Assembly (NCBI RefSeq): GCF_001562275.1
Contig: NZ_CP014304.1
Location: 4,030,001-4,094,000 of the forward strand
DNA from: Hymenobacter sp. PAMC 26628
Lineage (GTDB): Bacteria; Bacteroidota; Bacteroidia; Cytophagales; Hymenobacteraceae
Length of the DNA: 64,000 bases
Reading direction: 5' to 3'
Positions 58,361 through 64,000 of the stretch are shown here, in pieces. Position 1 is the first letter of the stretch. Every line of letters begins with the position of its first letter. A program made the translations under genes and the position numbers. The notes beneath the pieces were generated by a model, which searched no databases, had not been told where the DNA came from, and was given only the letters and a program-made list of their open reading frames with translations.

Positions 58361-58468
58361 CTTAAAGGCCGTCATGCAGAGCGCAGCGAAGCATCTTTCC
58401 CGCTGACTAATCATTGAATACTGCCGCAGAAAAGATGCTTCGCTGCGCTCTGCATGACGTTCTTTAAG
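58361..58468. repeat. REP-like hairpin element, copy 5
   Basis: CTTAAAGGCCGTCATGCAGA, GCGCAGCGAAGCATCTTT pairs with AAAGATGCTTCGCTGCGCTC, TGCATGACGTTCTTTAAG; the loop has GACTAATCATTGAATACTGC. Between the alpha-E and transglutaminase genes; followed by an AGCCAAAAGCCAACC stutter up to the next ATG. Confidence 0.88.
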
Positions 58469-58540
58469 AAATGGTCCTTTGAATCAAGAGCCAACCGCCA
58501 TCAGCTAATGGCCAAGAGCCTTTAGCCAAAAGCCAACCCC

Positions 58541-59512
58541 ATGCCTTCCTACAAAATCAAGCACCTGACGCGCTACGCCTACGGGGCCCCCGTGACCGAC
58601 TGCACAAACCAGCTCATGATCTACCCGCTGGCCGACGACCGGCTGGAGGTGAAGAGCCAGGAGGTGGCCGTGACCGGCAGCCCCGACGTGGCCCTGTTTA
58701 CCGACTACTTTGGCAACCAGGTGGGCGTGTTTTCGCTGGTGGCGCCCCACGCCGAGCTGCGCATCGAGTCGAACGTGGCCGTGGTGACGCACGCCATCCA
58801 GTTTCCGATGGACGAGGCCGACGCCCCCACCCAGTGGCGGCACCTGGCCGAGGTGGCGCACGAGGCGGCGTTCATCGACTTCCTGACCGTGGACAACCCG
58901 GCGCTGCAAGCCGAAATCCGGGAAGCACTGGTGGGCGTTATCGACCTGAACGACAAGCCGCTTAAGAACGCGCTGGTGCTTTCGGAGTACGTCAACGAGC
59001 ACTTCCAGTACGAAAAGGGCGTGACGAGCGTGGAAACCCCGACCGAGGAAATCTGGCGGCTGCGGGCCGGCGTCTGCCAGGATTTTACCCACCTGCTGCT
59101 GTTTCTGCTGCGCATGCACGGCATCCCGGCGCGCTACGTGAGCGGCTACGTGTGCCCCAAGGACGCGGGGGTGCGCGGCACCGGGGCCACCCACGCCTGG
59201 GTGGAGGCCTACATTCCGTTCTACGGCTGGCTGGGGCTGGACTCGACCAACAACTGCATCGTGAGCGACGGGCACGTGCGCATGGCCATCGGCCGCCACT
59301 TCGCCGACTGCACCCCCGTGAAGGGCACCTACAAGGGCACCGGGGCCCACACGCTGGAGGTGTCCGTGCACATCGAAAACGGCCACCCGCTGCCCTCCGA
59401 CGACTTCCCCAAGGCCCCCGTGTACGTGCAGCAGGCCCCCCTGCCTAAAATGGCCGTCAACTCCTACCGCAAGTACGCCGATTGGGAACAACAGCAACAG
59501 CAGCAGCAATAG
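58541..59512 (+). CDS. transglutaminase-like cysteine protease family protein
   Basis: 323 residues. N-terminal beta domain ('YKIKHLTRYAYGAPVTDCTNQLMIYPL', typical of the bacterial transglutaminase N-terminal region), then the papain-like core: Cys in 'LRAGVCQDFTHLLLFLLRMHGIPARYVSGYV', His in 'GATHAWVEAYIPFYGWLGLDSTNN' and Asp in LDSTNN. These can cleave or form isopeptide bonds. Third in the ATP-grasp/alpha-E cluster, where it may process the ligated product. The C terminus is seven glutamines encoded by CAA/CAG repeats, which may vary in length. Confidence 0.92.
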   Translation: MPSYKIKHLTRYAYGAPVTDCTNQLMIYPLADDRLEVKSQEVAVTGSPDVALFTDYFGNQVGVFSLVAPHAELRIESNVAVVTHAIQFPMDEADAPTQWRHLAEVAHEAAFIDFLTVDNPALQAEIREALVGVIDLNDKPLKNALVLSEYVNEHFQYEKGVTSVETPTEEIWRLRAGVCQDFTHLLLFLLRMHGIPARYVSGYVCPKDAGVRGTGATHAWVEAYIPFYGWLGLDSTNNCIVSDGHVRMAIGRHFADCTPVKGTYKGTGAHTLEVSVHIENGHPLPSDDFPKAPVYVQQAPLPKMAVNSYRKYADWEQQQQQQQ

Positions 59513-59609
59513 GGCCCCGGTAGGCTTGGCGTTCCGCTTTTGGTGGCCGCTTCGAAGTGCCGGCACGGAAGTTCTACTGGGTTTGTTCAAAAGCCGCCAT
59601 CTTTGAGCT

Positions 59610-59834
59610 ATGACTATCTCCCCAGCGCCCGAGCTTATTCCTCCCCTGCGGTGGGGGCAGCTCACCTACTACTCTCCGGCGGATATCAAGCGCTGGGGCG
59701 TGCAGCACTTTCTTGACGTAGTATCCCCAACCGAGCCGTTGCCCATCCCGGATTTGGGTTTCACGGCCGAAGAGAACGCCCGCATGGACGATTTGCTGCG
59801 CGAAGAGCGCACCGCCGCGGTGCGTGGTCTTTGA
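59610..59834 (+). CDS. small antitoxin-like protein upstream of a PIN toxin
   Basis: 74 residues, 'LIPPLRWGQLTYYSPADIKRWGVQHFLDVV', ending 'GFTAEENARMDDLLREERTAAVRGL', a helical acidic tail typical of antitoxin C termini. It overlaps the PIN gene by 11 bases. The family is not a standard VapB that I recognise; the antitoxin call comes from size and overlap. A CATCTTTG sequence (one base off the -7 consensus) lies just before the ATG. Confidence 0.65.
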   Translation: MTISPAPELIPPLRWGQLTYYSPADIKRWGVQHFLDVVSPTEPLPIPDLGFTAEENARMDDLLREERTAAVRGL

Positions 59835-60228
59835 CACGAACGTCGTTATTGCCCACCTGCGCCGGCGACAGTGGCTCCCGTTGCGCGGGGTGCTGCCCTT
59901 CGCGGTGGTCGGGGAGTTAGAATCTTTCGCCCTCAAAGCCGATTGGGGCTACCAAAAAGTGGCTTTTTTACGGCAGCTACTCGAACGGCATCCCTTGGTC
60001 GGCTTCGTGCCCGAGTTGGCGGGCCTGTACGCCCGGCTCGATGCCTACAGCCAGGGCAAATTGCGGGGCCAGCAGTTGCCGACCGGCATGAGCGCCCGCA
60101 ACATGGGCAAAAACGACCTCTGGATTGCGGCCACCGCCCTCTATCTGGATTTACCTCTGCACACGACCGACAACGACTTCGACCACTTGCCGCCGCTGGG
60201 CCTGCGGCTGGTTAAAGAACCAATCTAA
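59824..60228 (+). CDS. PIN-domain ribonuclease toxin (VapC-like)
   Basis: 134 residues. Acidic residues of the PIN active site: Asp4 in 'MVFDTNVVIAHL', Glu31/33 in 'AVVGELESFALKA', Asp98 in 'MGKNDLWIAATALYLDLPL', Asp116/118 in 'HTTDNDFDHLPPL'. VapC-type toxins cut tRNA or rRNA. The start is GTG at 59824, within the upstream gene. Followed by DnaA-box-like sites and a strong terminator. Confidence 0.87.
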   Translation: MVFDTNVVIAHLRRRQWLPLRGVLPFAVVGELESFALKADWGYQKVAFLRQLLERHPLVGFVPELAGLYARLDAYSQGKLRGQQLPTGMSARNMGKNDLWIAATALYLDLPLHTTDNDFDHLPPLGLRLVKEPI

Positions 60229-60283
60229 CCGCGATGGGAAGGCCCCCTGGTATGTGCAGCCGGGCCCCTAGCCAATCCAAAAG

Positions 60284-60317
60284 TTATCCACAAAAACAAT
60301 GTGAATAACTGGATAAC
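60284..60317. promoter_or_regulatory. DnaA-box-like cluster
   Basis: TTATCCACA at 60284-60292 is a perfect DnaA box; TGTGAATAA at 60300-60308 is its inverted partner (TTATTCACA, also consensus TTATNCACA); ACTGGATAA at 60309-60317 is a third, weaker inverted copy. Together they form an imperfect palindrome with a seven-base spacer. Function unproven. Confidence 0.5.
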
Positions 60318-60325
60318 CCCCTAAA

Positions 60326-60363
60326 AACCGGGCCCCGGCGCTGTGCAGCGCCGGGGCCCGGTT
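60326..60363. terminator. bidirectional terminator between the PIN and M56 genes
   Basis: AACCGGGCCCCGGCGCTG / CAGCGCCGGGGCCCGGTT, an 18-bp perfect stem, with an A run on the left and GGTTTTC on the right, so it serves both convergent genes. Confidence 0.85.
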
Positions 60364-60386
60364 GGTTTTCTCCCAAAGCGGCTAGC

Positions 60387-61907
60387 TTATGGCTGCTTCT
60401 GGAACATGATGGGCACGGTGAAGTGTACAGCTTTCGGGGTGCCCCCTTGGCGGCCGGGGGTAAAAGTGGGCAGCTTGGCAATGGCTGTCTTCACAGCCTC
60501 GTCGTAGGCAGGCCCTAACCCCTTCACTATTTCCATATCTTCTACTGCACCTGCTTTGGTCACAACGAAGGACACGAACACCCGGCCATCTTTCCGGTCA
60601 GCTGCGGCGAGCATTGGGTACTGAACGTTTTTTTGAATGGCTTCCACGATGGCAGTATTACCACCCCCGCCGGGTAATTGCGGCATTTCTTCAACAAACA
60701 CGTAAACTTGGTCGCCGCTGTTCGTGAACTGTTTGATTGGGTGCGGCGGTATAAGGCCCCTGGTAATGGTGACCACAACCTCACCGGGCTTGTCCATGTT
60801 AGAAACATAGATTTGCTGCGTAGTACCCGGCTCAATTTTACCCCCCGTCCGCATCGAATCCAGGTGCTGAGCAACAATTATTTTAGCTTTGATTTCCTGC
60901 TTTATGCTCGTACGCTGCGCTTCCGACAGGGCAATTGGCGGCGGCGGCGGCGACGGGGCAACTCCGTTATTGGGCTGTATGTCAGCAGTGCGGCAGGCCA
61001 CGGCCAATAGGCCCGCCACGGCGGGCAGCGCCAGCCACTGCTTCCAGCGGCGCACGGGGTGGGACGACTTTAACATGGCAATGCGGGTGAGGGTGAGGGA
61101 ATGGGTGAAGGAGTGCAGCAGGGGCAACGGGGCTTCGGGCAGCGTGATGCGGCGGGTGGCCAGCCGGGCCAGCAACGTGGCGTAGGCCGTGGGTCCGGGC
61201 CGGGGCCCCGGGGCGGCGGCGGCGGTTTCGGCCAGGGCGGCGCGGTCGGCCAGCAGCTCATGGGTGAGGGCCAGGGCCCGCAGCAGCGGGTAGATGAAGG
61301 GGTTGAACCAGAGCACGGCCCGCCAGCTTTCCAGCCAGAGCACGTCGTAGGTGTGGCCCTGGCTCACGTGGGCCGCCTCGTGGGCCAGCACCTGCGCGGC
61401 ATCGGCGGGCGCCAGGGCGGCCGTATCGTCCCAAAATATAGTGCGGCCGAACGAGCTGGTGGGCAGCCGGCCGCCGGTGTTGGCCAGCGCGTAGCCGGGC
61501 CCAACGGTGCGGGCCAGGCCGCGCGTGGCCCGGTGCAGCTGCCCCAGCCGCCACGCCAAGCGGCCCAGGCCCACCGCCACGCCGGCCACGTACAGCCAGA
61601 CCAGCGGCGAAACTCCGGCCCATTCGGCCGCCCAGCCGCTGGCTTGCACGTGCAGCGTGGGCAGCACAAACGACGGCCCGGGGCCCCCGCCGGCCAGCCC
61701 CGGGGCCCCCGGAGCCGCAGCGCCGGTCAGCCACCCCAGTGCCGGGCGCGGCAGCAGCGGCAGCCCCGCCGCCACCAGCGGCGCCAGCAGCAGGAACACG
61801 CGGTTGTAGCCGAAGCAGCGCTCGGCGCGCAGCGCCAGCCGGTACACGGCCCAGGCAGCGCCCAGCCCCAGCACGGAGCCCAGCATCCAGGTCAGCAAGT
61901 CGTTCAT
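60387..61907 (-). CDS. M56 (BlaR1/MecR1-like) membrane protease with TonB C-terminal domain
   Basis: 506 residues. Membrane segments near the N terminus (LLTWMLGSVLGLGAAWAVY, VFLLLAPLVAAGLPLL, 'VWLYVAGVAVGLGRLAW'), then the zinc protease motif 'VLAHEAAHVSQGHTYDVLWLES' and 'ALTHELLADRAAL'. A membrane segment 'WLALPAVAGLLAVAC' follows, and the periplasmic end is a TonB_C-like domain ('YVFVEEMPQLPGGGGNTAIVEAIQKNVQYPMLA...GRVFVSFVVTKAGAVEDMEIVKGLGPAYDEAVKTAIAKLPTFTPG'). It likely senses an envelope signal and cleaves the BlaI-type repressor encoded just upstream; starts overlap by ATGA. Confidence 0.9.
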   Translation of the reverse strand: MNDLLTWMLGSVLGLGAAWAVYRLALRAERCFGYNRVFLLLAPLVAAGLPLLPRPALGWLTGAAAPGAPGLAGGGPGPSFVLPTLHVQASGWAAEWAGVSPLVWLYVAGVAVGLGRLAWRLGQLHRATRGLARTVGPGYALANTGGRLPTSSFGRTIFWDDTAALAPADAAQVLAHEAAHVSQGHTYDVLWLESWRAVLWFNPFIYPLLRALALTHELLADRAALAETAAAAPGPRPGPTAYATLLARLATRRITLPEAPLPLLHSFTHSLTLTRIAMLKSSHPVRRWKQWLALPAVAGLLAVACRTADIQPNNGVAPSPPPPPIALSEAQRTSIKQEIKAKIIVAQHLDSMRTGGKIEPGTTQQIYVSNMDKPGEVVVTITRGLIPPHPIKQFTNSGDQVYVFVEEMPQLPGGGGNTAIVEAIQKNVQYPMLAAADRKDGRVFVSFVVTKAGAVEDMEIVKGLGPAYDEAVKTAIAKLPTFTPGRQGGTPKAVHFTVPIMFQKQP

Positions 61908-62338
61908 GGTTGCGGGGCGTGGGGGGTGGAAGCTAAGTCGGTGCCGGCGGGCGCGTCGCCATCGCCGGGGCCCCCGGCCTGGGCCTGGCGGAGCAGCGCG
62001 TCGAGGGCGGCGGCGTCGAGGTTTTCCTCCTGGGCAAAAAAGGAGAGCAGCCGGCTGAACGAGCCGCCGAAGTGCCCGCCCAGCAGCTTGCGCAGCGAAA
62101 AGCGGCGGTAGTCGTCCTGCCCCACCAGGGCGTGGTAACGGTGCGTGCGCCCAAAGGCCTCGTAGCCCACGAAGCCCTTCTGCTCCAAAATGCGCACGAT
62201 GGTGGACACCGTGGTGATGGCCGGTGCCGGGGCCGGCAGGGCACCCTGCACGTCCTTGACGTAGCTGGGGCCCTCGCGCCAGAGGATTTGCATCACCTGC
62301 TCTTCAGCGCGGGTAAGTTCGGGAAAGGAGGGACTCAT
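61904..62338 (-). CDS. BlaI/MecI/CopY-family transcriptional repressor
   Basis: 144 residues from ATG 62338. Winged helix: 'ELTRAEEQVMQILWREGPSYVKDVQGALP...AITTVSTIVRILEQKGFVGYEAFGRTHRYHALVGQDDY' matches the MecI/BlaI pattern, followed by a dimerisation tail. It should bind the large palindrome 24 bases upstream of its start and repress itself and the M56 gene until cleaved. No beta-lactamase gene is near, so the regulon is unknown; this pair is very common in Bacteroidota. Confidence 0.92.
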   Translation of the reverse strand: MSPSFPELTRAEEQVMQILWREGPSYVKDVQGALPAPAPAITTVSTIVRILEQKGFVGYEAFGRTHRYHALVGQDDYRRFSLRKLLGGHFGGSFSRLLSFFAQEENLDAAALDALLRQAQAGGPGDGDAPAGTDLASTPHAPQP

Positions 62339-62361
62339 AAGTAGGTGCGGGAGGTTGTGGA

Positions 62362-62415
62362 ACAAATATCAACTAATAATTTAGTTAATTAACTAAATTA
62401 TTAGTTGATATTTGT
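62362..62415. promoter_or_regulatory. 54-bp perfect palindrome, probable BlaI-type operator
   Basis: ACAAATATCAACTAATAATT at the left end, centre TTAGTTAATTAACTAA, and exact complement to 62415. It is AT-rich in a GC-rich genome. The half-sites contain repeated ACTAAT/ATTAGT, so two or more repressor dimers could bind. The end GATATTTG is one base from the -7 consensus in both directions, so the operator would cover promoter elements. Confidence 0.75.
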
Positions 62416-62482
62416 AAACCATTGACAATCAAAATTATTTATTTTAAAACATGTTAAAAGATTAGAGGGAAAGTGGTTGAAG

Positions 62483-62536
62483 AGCCCCGAAACGGCCATG
62501 CTCCACTGCGTTCAGCACGACCGTTTCGGGGCTTTT
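62483..62536 (+). terminator. terminator-like hairpin between divergent genes
   Basis: AGCCCCGAAACGG / CCGTTTCGGGGCT, a 13-bp stem with TTTT after it; the loop carries CATGCTCCACTGC. No plus-strand gene ends here, so it may insulate the two divergent promoters or be another repeat family. Confidence 0.55.
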
Positions 62537-62574
62537 CCTGTCCTCTAAAAAGCCTCATTATAATCGTGGCAACT

Positions 62575-62654
62575 GGTAGCGTGGACGCTGCAAGCCCGCG
62601 CGCGGGGCCCTAACCAGTAGCTCAACCGCGCGGACTCGCAGCGTCCACGCTACC
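62575..62654. repeat. inverted repeat, GTAGCGTGGACGC family
   Basis: GGTAGCGTGGACGCTGCAAG...CGCGCG on the left and CGCGCGGACTCGCAGCGTCC, ACGCTACC on the right: about 28 bp with two mismatches and a ~24-base loop. It ends 14 bases before the -7 box of the Ldh-family gene. Confidence 0.8.
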
Positions 62655-62668
62655 GGGGGCGCCCCTTC

Positions 62669-62676
62669 TACCTTTG
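62669..62676 (+). promoter_or_regulatory. -7 box (TACCTTTG) of the Ldh-family gene
   Basis: Exact TAnnTTTG match, 40 bases before the ATG at 62716. No TTG at -33; the position is occupied by the inverted repeat's right arm. Confidence 0.45.
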
Positions 62677-62715
62677 CCAGCGCTCATCCCGGCGCTCCTG
62701 CTTAGCCACTTGCCC

Positions 62716-63789
62716 ATGCCCGTCCCCACCCCGTTTGCCTACAACCAGCTGTTTGCTTTCACCGAAAGCGTATTCCAGGCCATCGGCTGCCCCGAAGCCG
62801 ACGCCACGCTGGCCACCGAAACCCTGCTAGCCGCCGATTTGCGGGGCGTCGATTCGCACGGCGTGGCCCGGCTGGTGGGCTACGTGCGCCTCTGGGAAGC
62901 CGGCCGCATCAACGCCGCGCCCCGGGTGGCCGTGACCTACGAAACGCCCAGCACGGCCGTGGTGGACGGCGACGGCGGCCTGGGCCTGGTGGTGGGGCCC
63001 CGGGCCATGCGCGTGGCCATCGAGAAGGCCCAGCAAGTAGGCACCGGCTGGGTGTCGGTGAAGAACTCCAACCACTTCGGAATAGCAGGCTACCACGCCA
63101 TGCTGGCCCTGGCCCACGACATGATTGGGGTAGCCATGACCAACGCCTCGCCCCTGGTGGCCCCCACCTATTCGCTCGATAGGCTGCTGGGCACCAATCC
63201 CATTGCCGTGGCCGTGCCCGCCGGCGAGCAGCCCGATTTTGTGCTCGACATGGCCACCACCACCGCCGCCAACGGCAAGCTCGAAATTGCCCAGCGCAAG
63301 GGCCTGCCCCTGCCCGAAGGCTGGGCCCAAACCGCCGACGGCCGCCCCAGCACCGACGCCAACGCCGTGAAGGACGGCGGGGCCCTGCTGCCGCTGGGCG
63401 GCGCAACCGGCTCGCACAAGGGCTACGGCCTGGGCGCGGTGGTTGATATTTTCTCGGCCGTGCTCAGCGGGGCCAACTACGGGCCCTGGGTGCCACCGTT
63501 CGTGGCCTTCCTCCAGCCCTCGGCCAACCCCGTGGGCCAAGGCCTGGGCCACTTCTTCGGGGCCCTGCGGGTGGATGCCTTTCGGCCCGCAGACGAATTC
63601 AAAGCCCACATGGACAATTGGATAACCACCTTCCGCCAGGCCCACGCTGTGGAGGGCAAGCAGGTCCTCATCCCCGGCGACCCCGAGCGCGACACCGCCG
63701 CCCACCGCCTGCTCGACGGCATTCCGCTGCTCGATGCCGTGGTGAAAGACTTGGAGGGCGTGGGCGCCAAGTTCGGTGTGAAGTTGTAG
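62716..63789 (+). CDS. Ldh/YiaK-type (malate/L-lactate dehydrogenase family) NAD(P)-dependent oxidoreductase
   Basis: 357 residues. 'ADLRGVDSHGVARLVGYVRLWEAGRI' with the catalytic His, 'TAVVDGDGGLGLVVGPRAMRVAIEKAQQVGTGWVSVKNSNHFGIAGYHAMLA' (NSNHFG), 'GVAMTNASPLVAPTYSLDRLLGTNPIAVAVPAG', and 'SHKGYGLGAVVDIFSAVLSGANYG'. This family oxidises 2-hydroxy acids such as malate, lactate or diketogulonate; the substrate is not visible. The ATG at 62716 is chosen since the earlier in-frame ATG (62674) lies inside the probable promoter. Confidence 0.93.
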   Translation: MPVPTPFAYNQLFAFTESVFQAIGCPEADATLATETLLAADLRGVDSHGVARLVGYVRLWEAGRINAAPRVAVTYETPSTAVVDGDGGLGLVVGPRAMRVAIEKAQQVGTGWVSVKNSNHFGIAGYHAMLALAHDMIGVAMTNASPLVAPTYSLDRLLGTNPIAVAVPAGEQPDFVLDMATTTAANGKLEIAQRKGLPLPEGWAQTADGRPSTDANAVKDGGALLPLGGATGSHKGYGLGAVVDIFSAVLSGANYGPWVPPFVAFLQPSANPVGQGLGHFFGALRVDAFRPADEFKAHMDNWITTFRQAHAVEGKQVLIPGDPERDTAAHRLLDGIPLLDAVVKDLEGVGAKFGVKL

Positions 63790-63803
63790 GGCCCCTAAAA
63801 AGC

Positions 63804-63838
63804 AAAAAGGCCTTGCGCACGGTGCGCAAGGCCTTTTT
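63804..63838. terminator. bidirectional terminator at the end of the Ldh-family gene
   Basis: AAAAAGGCCTTGCGCAC pairs with GTGCGCAAGGCCTTTTT; it serves this gene and the convergent gene at the window end. Confidence 0.85.
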
Positions 63839-63856
63839 ATATATCATTTGTGTTGA

Positions 63857-64000
63857 TTACGACACCGGCCGGACCGCTTCCGTCAGCGCTTGCACGGCTA
63901 CGTTTTGGTCCAGGAATTTGGAGCTGTAGCCGGCGTCCGACCGGTTGATGAACAGGCAGGTGCCGCCGTTCACGGCGTCGATGATCTGCGCGTACTGGTC
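63857..64000 (-). CDS. C-terminal 47 residues of an unidentified protein (partial)
   Basis: Leftward frame running in from the window edge: 'DQYAQIIDAVNGGTCLFIN', 'RSDAGYSSKFLDQNVAVQAL', 'TEAVRPVS' and TAA. Codon use is normal and the frame sits properly before the shared terminator, so a gene is likely. I do not recognise the family from this end; 'TCLFINRSDAGYSSKF' may be diagnostic in a search. Confidence 0.6.
   Translation of the reverse strand, partial: DQYAQIIDAVNGGTCLFINRSDAGYSSKFLDQNVAVQALTEAVRPVS

Noticed and set aside
60284..60317. Chromosomal or plasmid origin of replication
   Set aside because: Only three DnaA-type boxes, no AT-rich unwinding region and no replication genes nearby.

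Overview
The window is high-GC chromosomal DNA from a Bacteroidota bacterium, most probably Hymenobacter or a close relative (Cytophagales). Evidence seen: a TonB-dependent receptor and TonB-like proteins, a Bacteroidota-type SecA of 1134 residues without the usual C-terminal zinc finger, -7 promoter boxes of the Bacteroidota form TAnnTTTG a few bases before starts (TACCTTTG recurs four times), almost no Shine-Dalgarno sequences, and a very strong excess of the string GGGGCC/GGGGCCCC in genes and spacers. The genus is inferred from general features, not from a search.

Layout. 1-12.4 kb: mixed housekeeping and envelope genes (bestrophin fragment, two-module TonB protein, diadenylate cyclase-like protein, alpha/beta hydrolase, coiled-coil ORF, amidase, DUF4442, PPC protein, Gfo/Idh/MocA oxidoreductase), a complete IS4-like element inserted in one arm of an AT-rich hairpin, and a sigma/anti-sigma/DUF4097 operon. 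12.5-27.9 kb: an assimilatory sulfate reduction cluster. It opens with a promoter, a SAM-I riboswitch, a cysteine-rich small ORF and a terminator-like hairpin, then cysH, cysD, cysN, a SUMT (cobA-type), cysJ, a TonB receptor preceded by a second cysteine-rich ORF, cysI, a CBM9/glycosidase-like pair, and a fusion of a siroheme-synthase-like domain to a TauE/SafE exporter. The order of enzymes runs sulfate -> APS (CysDN) -> sulfite (Fe-S CysH) -> sulfide (CysJI), with siroheme supplied by SUMT. 27.9-29.2 kb: two diverged copies of a toxin-antitoxin module in tandem, separated by fragments of both flanking genes. 29-46 kb: ALDH7-type dehydrogenase, M16 protease, lipoprotein, AAA ATPase, DegP/HtrA protease, outer-membrane protein, M20 amidohydrolase, SPOR protein, deoC, secA. 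45.4-55.4 kb: glf (frameshifted), a glycosyltransferase, GNAT, dapF, a 38-residue membrane protein, a penicillin-binding lipoprotein, rRNA methyltransferase-like gene, GNAT, Ppx/GppA, zinc metallopeptidase. 55.7-59.5 kb: ATP-grasp / alpha-E / transglutaminase cluster. 59.6-64 kb: PIN toxin module, DnaA-box-like sites, a BlaI-BlaR1-like pair with a 54-bp perfect palindrome, an Ldh-family dehydrogenase and the end of an unidentified gene.

The most distinctive signal lies between genes. At least four classes of intergenic hairpin recur: a REP-like ~100-bp element (five copies), degenerate short-period 'stutter' hairpins that fill whole gaps between co-directional genes, GC-only perfect stems, and a GTAGCGTGGACGC inverted repeat. 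Two gene pairs also carry displaced copies of a neighbour's 3' end next to a small inserted gene, which suggests concatenation of alleles or cassette insertion at gene ends.
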